This document shows positions 35,387 to 44,506 of a stretch of 64,000 bases of DNA, in pieces. A model generated the notes under the pieces. That model made no database searches. It saw only the letters and a list, made by a program, of their open reading frames with translations, and was not told the origin of the DNA. Each line of letters starts with the position of its first letter. Position 1 is the first letter of the stretch. A program made the translations under genes and the position numbers. The DNA comes from Gracilimonas sp017641085 (lineage in GTDB: Bacteria > Bacteroidota > Rhodothermia > Balneolales > Balneolaceae): the NCBI RefSeq assembly GCF_046115515.1, contig NZ_CP175953.1; one strand, written 5' to 3'.

Positions 35387-36652
35387 TTATTTTTCCACTT
35401 CCAGCTCTATCATAGCTACGCTTTTAACGCTTTCAACCTTTTCCTTGTCTTTACCAAAATCGGGCTTAAACGACTGTATTACAGACACGTAGTTGTCATC
35501 GGAAGTTTTATACTTACAGCTGATGCTGGATGAAGTACCGTTAAATGCTTTCTCCAGAGCTTTTTCAGCTTCTTCCAGATCGTCGGCGTGGATTACGTTC
35601 TCAATACCATCATCAAGAATAAGCTCAGGATTGAGGCCGGTGATATTTGTAAAGTTTTCCGATACAAACTTACAGCCTGTTTTGCCGTCACTTCCTGCTA
35701 CAAACCGAAGGGTGAATTCATCTTTCTTGCCGACAATATTCTCCAGGCTGCTTTTTTTCTTTTTAAGCGTTTCGATAATGCGATTTCTGAGTGAAATATT
35801 ATCGAAGTGTACCCGGATAACGGTTTCATCATTACTTACAAAGTAATTGATGGTTCCTTCCAGCTTCACGGTTTCGCCATCTTTCTGGATAAACTCCCAT
35901 GGATATTCTTTGTCTTCAACCATTTTGGAATCAAAATCACCGAACAAGGATTTCATTTCATCCTGGTCCTCGTCAACAACCAAATCCCAAATTTTAACAG
36001 TTTTCAATTCATCGGCATCGTAACCCAGTAAACTCTTAAAGGAATTATTGGATGAAATGATGTTGCCCTGAACATCCAGGTCGATAAACGTTTTCTTAGA
36101 CTCTTCTACCAAATTGTCAAAATCCAGATTAGCATCAAATATCAGCTTACTCGATTCTTTTCTGTCGGTGATATCTCGCTGGTAAGAAACCCAGTGCGTT
36201 ATTTCACCCTTGCTGTTTGTAAGCGGATGAATGTCCCATTGGTTGATGAACTCCGAGCCGTCTTTCCGGTAATTCACGGTATGCCCAAAAAATGCCTGCC
36301 CTTCTATCAATCTTTCTTTGAGCCTGTCGAGCACGTGGCGGTCTGTCTTTTCACCCTGCAAAATTCTTGGTGTTTTGCCCAGCACTTCTTCTTTAGTGTA
36401 GCCGGTCATGCGGGTAAAACCTTCATTTACATATACAATTTTTGGCCCCGGCTTTTCTAAATCTAAATCTGTAATGAGTATTGAATCGTAATCGTGTTTT
36501 ATAGCTTGCTCAACCAGTGAAAGCTGTTTTTTTGTGTTTTGGTATCTCTGAAAAAGTTCTCCAAACAACTCTTCAAGTTTTGAGAATGATGCCTCATCCT
36601 TACAACACTTTTTAATTTGTTCTATCACTTCCGGGTCTAACTTCTGATCCAT
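35387..36652 (-). CDS. PAS-only signalling protein with a LOV-like first domain lacking the flavin cysteine
   Basis: A 421-residue soluble protein with three PAS modules and no kinase, cyclase, GGDEF/EAL or DNA-binding output. An N-terminal helix (about 1-45) precedes the first PAS (about 48-165). This one closely follows the LOV pattern (GFTRMTGYTKEEVLGKTPR, then ILQGEKTD, then a NYRKDGSEFINQ segment). The photoactive NCRFLQ motif is replaced by TPRILQ, so classical flavin-cysteine photochemistry is not expected. PAS 2 (about 180-290) and PAS 3 (about 305-415) follow. It may act as an adaptor for one of the nearby kinases. It is transcribed alone, with its own terminator. Confidence 0.82.
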   Translation of the reverse strand: MDQKLDPEVIEQIKKCCKDEASFSKLEELFGELFQRYQNTKKQLSLVEQAIKHDYDSILITDLDLEKPGPKIVYVNEGFTRMTGYTKEEVLGKTPRILQGEKTDRHVLDRLKERLIEGQAFFGHTVNYRKDGSEFINQWDIHPLTNSKGEITHWVSYQRDITDRKESSKLIFDANLDFDNLVEESKKTFIDLDVQGNIISSNNSFKSLLGYDADELKTVKIWDLVVDEDQDEMKSLFGDFDSKMVEDKEYPWEFIQKDGETVKLEGTINYFVSNDETVIRVHFDNISLRNRIIETLKKKKSSLENIVGKKDEFTLRFVAGSDGKTGCKFVSENFTNITGLNPELILDDGIENVIHADDLEEAEKALEKAFNGTSSSISCKYKTSDDNYVSVIQSFKPDFGKDKEKVESVKSVAMIELEVEK

Positions 36653-36778
36653 CTTACTACTTTAGGTTTTACATTTTTGACGCACTGATGCCTAATTTTA
36701 CCACAATAAAACTCTTACTAAATCAACATCATTCCAATTATTTCAGAAATTTTCCCCTATTAATACTATCTTTTTAGT

Positions 36779-37584
36779 ATGTATTATTTCAAGCTATCGC
36801 TATACCTGTTATTAATAATCATATTAACCTGTAGCTGCTCCACATTCAAAAAAACACCCCCCATACCCAAGCCTGAAATGGTTAAAGTTGAAGGCGGGAC
36901 TTTTTTAATGGGAGATATCATCGACAGCACTAATACCGATGCCCTGCCAATTCATGAAGTAAGCCTGGATGACTACTACATCGGTAAGTATGAAGTTACA
37001 TTTGCCCAATACGATGCCTTTGCCAGAGCAACAGACAGGGAACTTCCCCCGGATGAACATTATGGGCGCGGAGATCGCGCCGTTGTTCGTGTAGACTGGC
37101 ATGATGCCCTCGCTTATTGTAATTATTTTGGCTGGCGGCTCCCCACCGAAACCGAATGGGAATATGCGGCAAGAGCCGGGGGAGAGCAACCCTATTTGCG
37201 GGCACCAACAATCCGGACTCTTTATCGAACTATGCCATTACCGAACAAGATGACCTCTCATTTTCCTTCAGGGTAGGAACCAAAAAGCCAAACAAACTTA
37301 GTATTTATGATATGAGTGGAAATGTTTCGGAATGGATCGGCGAGTATTACCAATTCTACCAGCGACCGGAAGAAATGCACGACCTTGAAAACAGTATGGT
37401 GCGAATAATCCGCGGCGGAAGTTTTAATTCCTGGGTGAATACCGCTAAGGTGTACTGGCGGGTTGGCGTGTTAAGCGATGCAAAGTTTTATGAGGTGGGA
37501 TTTCGATGTGCCGTATCCCAAGAAGAGCTCAATAAGCAGCGGTTTTTGAATGGGGCTTTTCACTTCAAATCGGCAAAGCCTTAA
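36779..37584 (+). pseudogene. SUMF1/FGE-fold lipoprotein gene split by a frameshift
   Basis: One family protein is spread over two overlapping frames. The first (36779-37276) has a lipoprotein signal ending TCSCS, then VKVEGGTFLMGD, YYIGKYEVTFAQY, RLPTETEWEYAARAGGEQP, after which the frame turns to nonsense. The second frame resumes at once with FAGTNNPDSLSNYAI, YDMSGNVSEWIGEYY, RIIRGGSFNSW and GFRCAVS. Adding one T to the TTT run at 37195-37197 restores a continuous 268-residue reading with PYFAGTNNP across the join. The family includes formylglycine-generating enzymes and the gliding-motility lipoproteins GldJ/GldK; which role applies is unclear. It is either a true recent pseudogene or a sequencing error. 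A perfect terminator follows. Confidence 0.85.
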
Positions 37585-37585
37585 A

Positions 37586-37613
37586 ATAAAAAGGGGGCCG
37601 AAGCCCCCTTTTT
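37586..37613. terminator. Bidirectional terminator between the SUMF1-like gene and the acyl-CoA dehydrogenase gene
   Basis: AAGGGGGC at 37591-37598 pairs with GCCCCCTT at 37603-37610 around a CGAA tetraloop, with A and T runs on either side, so it serves both convergent genes. Confidence 0.93.
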
Positions 37614-37622
37614 CTCACTCAC

Positions 37623-38786
37623 TCATCGAAGTAGCAACTTAGCTATGGTGCTGAGCTGCATGTTCGTTGTACCCTCGTAGATCTTACCGATCTTAGAATC
37701 ACGGTAATATTTCTCTACGGGATATTCTTTCACATATCCATATCCTCCAAATAAATCGACCGCTTGCGAACTCACACGTTCAGCAACTTCAGAGGAATAA
37801 AATTTTGCCATTGCAGCTTCTTTCAAAAAGTTTTGGCCATTCATTTTCATTCGGGCTGCATTGTAAACCAGTAAACGAGCGGTTTCAATATCTGTTGCCA
37901 TACGGGCCAGCTGAAACTGAACACCCTGGAATTCAGAAATTGCCTTCCCGAACTGCTTACGTTCCTGCACGTAAGCCAGAGCCGCATCAAAAGCACCCTG
38001 GGCAATACCAATCATCTGGGCCCCGATACCGATTCGACCTTCATTCAATGTTTCGATGGCTACTTTATATCCTTTTCCAACTTCACCCAGTACATTTTCT
38101 TTAGGCACACGGCAGTCTTCCAGTAAAATTTCGCAGGTGGAGCTCGCTCGAATTCCCAGCTTATTCTCTTTCTTGGATATTGAGAACCCTTCCATTCCGC
38201 GTTCAACTACAAACGCTGTAATTCCTTTATATCCGGCTTCGGGATTCACATTAGCCATCACCAAAAAGATGTCTGCCTCGTTGGCATTGGTAATCCACAA
38301 CTTGGAACCGTTCAGCACAAAATCATCACCGTCTTCTTTAGCGGTGGTTTTAAGGGCAAAAGCATCACTGCCTGATCCGGCTTCTGATAGGCAGTAAGCA
38401 CCTACTTTTTCGGTGGCTAAGAGAGGTAAATATTTTTCTTTGAGATAGTCGGAGGCAAAGTTTACAAAAGCGTTATTTACCAGGGTATTCTGCACATCCA
38501 TGAAAACACCCGCCGAGGCGTCAACGCGAGAAATCTGCTCGATAGCTACGATCGACATCATAAAGGTTCCGCCGCCACCGCTATAACGTTCAGGAATGTC
38601 AATTCCCATCAAGCCCATTTCAAAAAATTCTTTTACCAGATCTGGGTCGAGCTTGGCATTTTCATCCATTTCTTCGACCAGGGGTTTGATGGAAGCTTCA
38701 GCAAAATCAGCTGCCGCTTCTTTAAGCATTTGCTCATCTTCAGTGAGCTGTGTTAGAGGTGGAATTAGTTGCTCGGTTTGTTCCAT
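37623..38786 (-). CDS. Acyl-CoA dehydrogenase, short/branched-chain type
   Basis: A 387-residue FAD enzyme that introduces the alpha-beta double bond into acyl-CoA. Family blocks are clear: CLSEAGSGSDAFALKTTA, LNGSKLWITNA, the RASSTCEILLEDCRVP stretch, LNEGRIGIGAQMIGIAQGA, DLFGGYGYVKEYPVEKYYRD and YEGTTNMQ, with the catalytic Glu near 371. The sequence reads closest to the short/branched-chain (ACADSB-like) enzymes, which act on 2-methylbutyryl- or isobutyryl-CoA. The divergent neighbours are the methylmalonyl-CoA mutase genes. This fits breakdown of branched amino acids or odd-chain acids through propionyl-CoA. Exact substrate preference is inferred. Confidence 0.92.
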   Translation of the reverse strand: MEQTEQLIPPLTQLTEDEQMLKEAAADFAEASIKPLVEEMDENAKLDPDLVKEFFEMGLMGIDIPERYSGGGGTFMMSIVAIEQISRVDASAGVFMDVQNTLVNNAFVNFASDYLKEKYLPLLATEKVGAYCLSEAGSGSDAFALKTTAKEDGDDFVLNGSKLWITNANEADIFLVMANVNPEAGYKGITAFVVERGMEGFSISKKENKLGIRASSTCEILLEDCRVPKENVLGEVGKGYKVAIETLNEGRIGIGAQMIGIAQGAFDAALAYVQERKQFGKAISEFQGVQFQLARMATDIETARLLVYNAARMKMNGQNFLKEAAMAKFYSSEVAERVSSQAVDLFGGYGYVKEYPVEKYYRDSKIGKIYEGTTNMQLSTIAKLLLR

Positions 38787-38953
38787 CTATAAAACTGTGT
38801 GAGTAGGTTTTGAGTGAAAGTGAAACAGAATATACAAATTGTAAGCGCTTTTTTACTAATTAAAACCGTATTTTTTGCATCCCGTTAGTAAAGAACTCTC
38901 GACCTCTTTATTTTCGTTATAATTACTAAACCTCAAAAATTCTTTAGTCACTC

Positions 38954-40360
38954 TTGGAAAATTCAGACTTCGAAAAAGCCCTTCATTTTGATGAGTTTCC
39001 ACCCATATCTACTGAGGAATGGGAAGCCGTAATTGAGAAAGACCTTAAAGGAAAAGATTACAAAGATGTGCTTCGCTGGCAATCCGGCGAAGGGGTCAAT
39101 CCTCTTCCGTTTTACCGGGAAGAAAACGTACGTGATCTTTCTCTTTCACCTGAGACTGTTGCAGCCCACGGCTCATGGAATGTTATAGAACCCGTGGAAA
39201 GTTCGGCGGTATCGGAAGCAAATAAAGAAGCCCTGCATGCACTCGAAAATGGAGCTTCCGGATTATATTTCTGTCCGCCCAAAAACTACCTGCAATCCCG
39301 TGAGGATTTGGAGAACTTATTAAAGGACATTCAAATTGAACTTATCGCTCTGAGATTTGGCAGTGCTATTTCTTCAACTGATGCATCTGTTTGGCTAAAG
39401 GAAATATGTGATGAACGAAAACTTAATACAGAAGAATTATCGGCAGGCTTTAATTTCGACCCGATGGCAAATGGAGCTTTAACCGGAAATCTGGTTTCAA
39501 AAGCTGAGATTAAAAACACGGTTAATACCTTTGATGAATCATTTTCATTTTGTGCCATCGATAGTTCAGTTTTTGCAAACGCCGGTGCGACTATCATTCA
39601 GCAGTTGGCCTTTTCTATGGCAGCCGGTAATGAATATCTCGGATTTAACTCAAAACTGGCCGGCAACATGCATTTTAATTTTGCGACCGGTCCCAATTAC
39701 TTCCTTGAGATAGCAAAGTTCAGAGCTTTTAAGCGAATGTGGGGCCAGGTATTAGGCGAATATGGAGTGGATATCACTCAACCCTCCGTCCATGCTGAAA
39801 CCAATTTTTGGAATAAATCCCAATCGGATGCCCACAATAACATGCTTCGAACCACGACGGAAGCCATGTCAGCAGCAATCGGGGGTTGCGATACCATCAC
39901 GGTCCATCGTTATGATGAGCATTTTTCCGATGACTCCGGTTTTGCCTCCCGTATTGCCCGAAATATTCAGCTTATACTCCAGGAAGAGGCGTATTTGGAT
40001 AAAGTGGCCGATCCAGGTGCCGGCTCATATTATATAGAAGTGCTTACTGATAGCATGGCCCAAAAAAGCTGGGTGTTATTCCAGGAAATTGAAGCCAAGG
40101 GTGGTTTTCATGAGGCGCTTAAATCAGGATACATACAAGAATTGGTAGCTGCTTCACGAAAAGAAAAAATCGAGGCTTACCAACAAAAAGAGAAAGTTTT
40201 GGTAGGGGTGAATAAATATAAGCCCGACGAAAAGATTCAAAATTTAGAATTCAAAATTCAAAATTTTGCCAGCTTTGACCAAGATATGAATGAATGTATT
40301 ACGATCGACAAAATATCGCTTTTGAATATTGAAGCAGAACTTAAAAACGGGGAAGGATAA
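38954..40360 (+). CDS. mutA: Methylmalonyl-CoA mutase small subunit
   Basis: A 468-residue partner of the catalytic subunit. It has the mutase TIM-barrel pattern (FDPMANGALTG, AETNFWNKSQSDAHNNMLRTTTEAMSAAIGGCD, DPGAGSYYIEVLTD). It lacks a cobalamin-binding C-terminal domain, which is normal for some Bacteroidota small subunits. The small subunit supports the dimer and has no cobalamin of its own. The start is a TTG at 38954; the frame is closed by TAG nine bases upstream, and no ATG occurs before deep in the conserved region. It overlaps mutB by one base (TAATG), so the two are translationally coupled. Confidence 0.95.
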   Translation: MENSDFEKALHFDEFPPISTEEWEAVIEKDLKGKDYKDVLRWQSGEGVNPLPFYREENVRDLSLSPETVAAHGSWNVIEPVESSAVSEANKEALHALENGASGLYFCPPKNYLQSREDLENLLKDIQIELIALRFGSAISSTDASVWLKEICDERKLNTEELSAGFNFDPMANGALTGNLVSKAEIKNTVNTFDESFSFCAIDSSVFANAGATIIQQLAFSMAAGNEYLGFNSKLAGNMHFNFATGPNYFLEIAKFRAFKRMWGQVLGEYGVDITQPSVHAETNFWNKSQSDAHNNMLRTTTEAMSAAIGGCDTITVHRYDEHFSDDSGFASRIARNIQLILQEEAYLDKVADPGAGSYYIEVLTDSMAQKSWVLFQEIEAKGGFHEALKSGYIQELVAASRKEKIEAYQQKEKVLVGVNKYKPDEKIQNLEFKIQNFASFDQDMNECITIDKISLLNIEAELKNGEG

Positions 40361-42498
40361 TGAAGAAGGATTTCTCCAACATAGATTTTAAAGCAAATGT
40401 AAATTCAGAGCATAAGTCCCCAAAGAAAGACGCGTGGGAAACTCCTGAACAAATTCCGGTGAAACCCCGGTTTTCCGCAGAGGATATCGAGAAGCTTGAA
40501 CATCTCAATTACGCTGCCGGAATTCCACCTTATCTGCGCGGCCCTTATTCTACCATGTATGCTGTTCGTCCGTGGACCATCCGTCAGTACGCCGGATTTT
40601 CAACCGCCGAAGAATCCAACGCTTTTTATCGCCGCAACCTGGAAGCCGGACAGAAAGGCTTGTCTGTTGCTTTTGACCTTGCCACGCACCGCGGGTATGA
40701 TTCCGATCACCCCCGGGTTTCCGGTGATGTAGGCAAAGCCGGGGTAGCCATCGATTCGGTGGAGGACATGAAGATTCTTTTTGATCAGATTCCGCTGGAT
40801 AAGATGTTGGTTTCCATGACCATGAACGGGGCCGTTATTCCGGTGATGGCATTCTATATTGTTGCAGCTGAAGAACAAGGCGTGAAGCCGGAACAGCTTG
40901 CAGGAACCATTCAGAATGATATCCTGAAAGAATTCATGGTTCGGAATACCTATATCTATCCACCCGAACCATCAATGAAAATTATCGGGGATATCTTTGA
41001 ATATACTTCTCAGAATATGCCTCGCTTCAATTCCATTTCTATCAGTGGTTATCATATGCAGGAGGCAGGGGCTACCTGCGACATTGAGCTCGCTTATACC
41101 CTGGCCGATGGCCTTGAATACCTCCGAACCGGAATAGAAGCCGGAATGGATATTGATGATTTTGCCCCGCGGATTTCTTTTTTCTGGGCCATTGGCATGA
41201 ACCACTTTATGGAGATTGCCAAGATGCGGGCAGCGCGTTTATTATGGGCTAAAATTGTGAAGTCCTTCAACCCAAAAAACCCTAAATCGCTGTCTCTCAG
41301 AACGCATTGCCAAACTTCGGGATGGAGCCTTACCGAGCAGGACCCATTCAACAACGTAGCGCGCACTACGGTTGAGGCCATGGCAGCAGCGCTTGGGCAT
41401 ACACAGTCGCTTCATACCAACGCACTGGATGAGGCTATTGCTCTGCCTACCGATTTCTCTGCCCGTATTGCCCGAAATACCCAGCTCTTTCTGCAGGAAG
41501 AAACCGATATCACCAAAGCGGTTGATCCCTGGGCCGGTTCTTATTATGTAGAATACCTGACCGACAAAATTGCACGGCGGGCTTGGACACTGATTGGTGA
41601 AGTTGAGGATTTAGGAGGTATGGCCAAAGCAATTGAAACCGGCATCCCTAAGATGCGGATTGAAGAAGCAGCTGCAAGGAAGCAGGCCCGCATCGATTCC
41701 GGCAAAGACACCATTGTAGGAGTCAACAAATTCCAGACCGATGAGAAATCGGAAATTGATGTACTGGAAGTGGATAACGTGAAAGTGCGTAAATCCCAGA
41801 TTGAGCGCATCAACACGATGAAGCAAGAGCGCGATGACAAAGCTGTAGAAGCTGCGCTGAATAAACTGACCGAATGCGCGGAATCGGGTGACGGAAATTT
41901 ATTAGCTTTAGCCGTTGACGCTGCCCGAAAACGAGCTACTCTTGGCGAAATTTCAGATGCCATGGAGAAAGCATTCGGGCGTTACAAGGCAACCATTAAA
42001 TCTATTTCCGGCGTGTACTCCTCAGAACTCAAAAATAACGATCAGTTTAAAGCAGCACTGAACCTGGCGGATAAATTTGCTGAGCTGGATGGCCGGCGTC
42101 CGCGAATCATGGTCGCTAAAATGGGGCAGGACGGACACGATCGCGGGGCGAAAGTTATTTCAACCAGTTTTGCTGACTTGGGATTTGATGTGGATATCGG
42201 GCCTCTTTTCCAGACACCGGAAGAAGCCGCCCGACAAGCCGTGGAAAATGACGTTCACATCCTCGGGGTTTCCAGCCTGGCAGGTGGACACAAAACATTG
42301 GTTCCACAGGTCATCAAAGAACTCAGGAAACAAGGGCGCGAAGATATCATTGTTATAGCCGGCGGTGTGATTCCCCAGCAGGATTATGATTTCCTTTATG
42401 ATGCCGGAGTTACGGCCGTATTCGGTCCCGGAACGGTTATCCCCAAAGCCGCCAAACAAATTCTGGAAGTGCTGATTGAGAATTATTCATCCTCATGA
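40360..42498 (+). CDS. mutB: Methylmalonyl-CoA mutase large (catalytic) subunit
   Basis: A 712-residue adenosylcobalamin enzyme that interconverts methylmalonyl-CoA and succinyl-CoA. The catalytic barrel has PWTIRQYAGFSTAEESNAFY, DLATHRGYDSD, SMTMNGAVIPVMA, FISISGYHMQEAG-type blocks and RTHCQTSGWSLTEQDPFNN. The C-terminal B12 domain has MGQDGHDRGAKV, whose DxHxxG places His593 as the lower axial ligand, and then LSSLAGGHKTL-like and GGVIPQQDYDFL segments. It lies between the small subunit and the MeaB GTPase. Together they convert propionate-derived methylmalonyl-CoA to succinyl-CoA, or run in reverse for propionate formation. An epimerase and a propionyl-CoA carboxylase are not in the window. 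Confidence 0.98.
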   Translation: MKKDFSNIDFKANVNSEHKSPKKDAWETPEQIPVKPRFSAEDIEKLEHLNYAAGIPPYLRGPYSTMYAVRPWTIRQYAGFSTAEESNAFYRRNLEAGQKGLSVAFDLATHRGYDSDHPRVSGDVGKAGVAIDSVEDMKILFDQIPLDKMLVSMTMNGAVIPVMAFYIVAAEEQGVKPEQLAGTIQNDILKEFMVRNTYIYPPEPSMKIIGDIFEYTSQNMPRFNSISISGYHMQEAGATCDIELAYTLADGLEYLRTGIEAGMDIDDFAPRISFFWAIGMNHFMEIAKMRAARLLWAKIVKSFNPKNPKSLSLRTHCQTSGWSLTEQDPFNNVARTTVEAMAAALGHTQSLHTNALDEAIALPTDFSARIARNTQLFLQEETDITKAVDPWAGSYYVEYLTDKIARRAWTLIGEVEDLGGMAKAIETGIPKMRIEEAAARKQARIDSGKDTIVGVNKFQTDEKSEIDVLEVDNVKVRKSQIERINTMKQERDDKAVEAALNKLTECAESGDGNLLALAVDAARKRATLGEISDAMEKAFGRYKATIKSISGVYSSELKNNDQFKAALNLADKFAELDGRRPRIMVAKMGQDGHDRGAKVISTSFADLGFDVDIGPLFQTPEEAARQAVENDVHILGVSSLAGGHKTLVPQVIKELRKQGREDIIVIAGGVIPQQDYDFLYDAGVTAVFGPGTVIPKAAKQILEVLIENYSSS

Positions 42499-42537
42499 AA
42501 TTAACTGCAAATTTTTTGTTTAGATCTTCACCCTTAA

Positions 42538-42603
42538 TAACTTTTCCAAAGTTGTTAGGCGACTTTTTCCAGCTAATTCCCCTTTATAACTATGGAAAAG
42601 TTA
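42538..42603 (+). promoter_or_regulatory. Leader inverted repeat next to the meaB ribosome site
   Basis: TAACTTTTCCA at 42538-42548 and TGGAAAAGTTA at 42593-42603 are perfectly complementary over 11 bases, with a 44-base loop. The 3' arm ends directly before the AGGAGG ribosome site at 42605-42610. The structure could limit meaB translation or separate it from mutB. No B12 riboswitch pattern is seen. Confidence 0.45.
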
Positions 42604-42619
42604 GAGGAGGAAGGGCGCT

Positions 42620-43612
42620 TTGAGTAAACAACTTCCACCCGCTTCCGAATTTATTGAAGGTATTTTAGATGGCGACCGAATGTTGCTTAGCCGTGCTATT
42701 ACTTTAATCGAAAGCACCAAACAGGAGCATCAGGAACTGGCTCAGGAAATCATCGAAGGATGTCTTCCTCATTCCGGAGATTCTGTTCGAATTGGTATCA
42801 CCGGTGTTCCCGGGGTTGGGAAAAGCACCTTTATTGAAGCTTTTGGCAATTATGTAATTGATGAACAGGACCGGAACTTAGCCGTTCTTGCTGTTGATCC
42901 CTCCAGCTCCAAAACGCGGGGCAGTATCCTTGGGGATAAAACACGCATGGAGACGCTATCAAATCATCCGAATGCATATATCCGCCCCACCCCCACTTCC
43001 GGCTCTCTGGGGGGCGTAGCGAGAAGCACACGGGAAACCATCACCCTTTGTGAGGCAGCAGGCTTTGACACCATCCTCATTGAAACCGTAGGTGTGGGTC
43101 AGTCAGAAACAGCTGTTCATTCCATGGTCGATTTCTTTCTATTGTTGATGCTTGCCGGTGCCGGAGATGAACTTCAGGGCATCAAGCGAGGTATCATGGA
43201 AATGGCCGACTCCATCGTTATCAACAAAGCCGACTCCGGGAATGAAGATGCTGCCAAACGCGCTATGGCTGAATACAAAAACGCCCTGCACCTCTTCCCA
43301 CCTACTGAATCTGGCTGGATTCCCAAAGTAACAACCTGTTCTGCATTTCATAACAAAGGCATTCCCGAAGTTTGGGAAATTGTGGATGAGTATGTGCGCC
43401 ACACCAAAGCCAAAGAGTACTTTGATCACCAACGAAAAGAACAAGCCAACTACTGGCTGAATGAAAGCATCCATCAGGAACTGCACCAGGCATTTTATGG
43501 AGATGCTGATCTCAAATCTAAACTGGAAGCCTGCCGAAAGCAGGTTCAGGAAGGAAAAATATCTTCCTACAAAGCCGCCAAAGATTTGATGAAAGAGTTT
43601 TTGGAAAGATAG
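42620..43612 (+). CDS. meaB: Methylmalonyl-CoA mutase-associated GTPase MeaB/ArgK
   Basis: A 330-residue G3E-type GTPase that loads adenosylcobalamin onto the mutase and protects it from inactivation. Visible: P loop GVPGVGKSTF (about residue 60), Walker-B-like AVLAVDPSSSKTRGSILGDKTRM, ETVGVGQSE, and the specificity motif NKAD. The start is TTG at 42620 with AGGAGG nine bases upstream. It follows mutB after 121 bases, in the usual operon order. Confidence 0.97.
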   Translation: MSKQLPPASEFIEGILDGDRMLLSRAITLIESTKQEHQELAQEIIEGCLPHSGDSVRIGITGVPGVGKSTFIEAFGNYVIDEQDRNLAVLAVDPSSSKTRGSILGDKTRMETLSNHPNAYIRPTPTSGSLGGVARSTRETITLCEAAGFDTILIETVGVGQSETAVHSMVDFFLLLMLAGAGDELQGIKRGIMEMADSIVINKADSGNEDAAKRAMAEYKNALHLFPPTESGWIPKVTTCSAFHNKGIPEVWEIVDEYVRHTKAKEYFDHQRKEQANYWLNESIHQELHQAFYGDADLKSKLEACRKQVQEGKISSYKAAKDLMKEFLER

Positions 43613-43614
43613 TT

Positions 43615-43668
43615 CGTTATTCGTGTAATCGTTATTCGGTAACAACCTCGGATTCACGAATAACGATT
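43615..43668. repeat. Palindromic intergenic repeat with two alternative hairpins
   Basis: Between convergent meaB and cdaA. CGTTATTCGTG (43615-43625) pairs with CACGAATAACG (43655-43665), while AATCGTTATTCG (43627-43638) pairs with CGAATAACGATT (43657-43668), so the two 11-12 bp stems exclude each other. CGTTATTCG also occurs as a direct repeat. It may act as a weak bidirectional terminator or be a REP-like mobile repeat. Confidence 0.7.
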
Positions 43669-43675
43669 AACGAAA

Positions 43676-44491
43676 TCAACTAAGCTTCATGTCGGCCTGG
43701 GCAGAACTGAAGGCAACGTCTTCATCAAACTTCTGGCTGCCGAAGGTTTCTTCCATTTCAGCTCGCAATTTCTGAATGGTAAGTCCACTGGTAAGAGCCC
43801 CGTTTCGGGCGATGGAAATTCGTCCGGTTTCTTCCGATACCACAATTACGAACACATTATTCGACTCACTGATTCCTACTGCAGCGCGGTGCCGTGTCCC
43901 GAATGAAGAAGAGATGTTCGGGTTTTGTGAAATGGGCAGATAACAACTTGCTGCCACAATCCGGTTCCCCCTTATGACAACAGCCCCGTCATGAAGCGGG
44001 GTTTCCTTTTGGAATATGGTTGTGAGGAGTTCACTTCGGATTTCAGAGTCAATATTTACACCGGCATCTACTAAATCCTGCAGCGAAGAAGTCCGGGCAA
44101 ATACAATAAGTGCCCCGGTTTTATTTTTCGACATTTCCTTGACGGCGTCGATAATTTCATCGATGGTACGATCGGAATTGGACGTAGAGAAAAAGCGATC
44201 CAGACTTGTATTGGTCCCCAGCCGGTACAGCAGTTTCCGGATTTCAGGCTGAAAGAGAATGATGAGCGCGATAATACCGACGTCCAGAATCTGGCTCAGA
44301 ATGGAATTGATGGTGGTAAAGCCCAAAAGCCCAATCACAACATTAATAATCACCACAAACAAAATTCCCAGGGCCGCTTGAATGGCAAACGTACCCTTGA
44401 CCCACCGGTACAGATATACCAGCACGAGCGCAATAATGAGCGTCTCGGCAAAATCTTTTAAGCCGAATTCAAGGAAACCAATGGGAAACAA
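43676..44491 (-). CDS. cdaA: Diadenylate cyclase (c-di-AMP synthase), CdaA type
   Basis: A 271-residue membrane enzyme making cyclic di-AMP from two ATP. Three N-terminal transmembrane helices (about 10-95) precede the DAC domain (about 110-250), with the two catalytic motifs LHDGAVVI and GTRHRAAVGISE. The length and layout are those of CdaA/DacA. In Bacteroidota cdaA commonly sits behind folP, as here (15 bases), with no CdaR/YbbR or GlmM neighbour. c-di-AMP generally controls potassium and osmolyte balance. Confidence 0.96.
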   Translation of the reverse strand: MFPIGFLEFGLKDFAETLIIALVLVYLYRWVKGTFAIQAALGILFVVIINVVIGLLGFTTINSILSQILDVGIIALIILFQPEIRKLLYRLGTNTSLDRFFSTSNSDRTIDEIIDAVKEMSKNKTGALIVFARTSSLQDLVDAGVNIDSEIRSELLTTIFQKETPLHDGAVVIRGNRIVAASCYLPISQNPNISSSFGTRHRAAVGISESNNVFVIVVSEETGRISIARNGALTSGLTIQKLRAEMEETFGSQKFDEDVAFSSAQADMKLS

Positions 44492-44506
44492 GGCCGCCGG
44501 ATTTGG

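Noticed and set aside
38787..38953. Possible B12 riboswitch before the mutase genes
   Set aside because: The spacer is too short and no B12-box pattern could be seen.
43139..43657. 172-codon minus-strand frame opposite meaB
   Set aside because: Shadow of the GTPase gene; low-complexity aromatic-rich translation.
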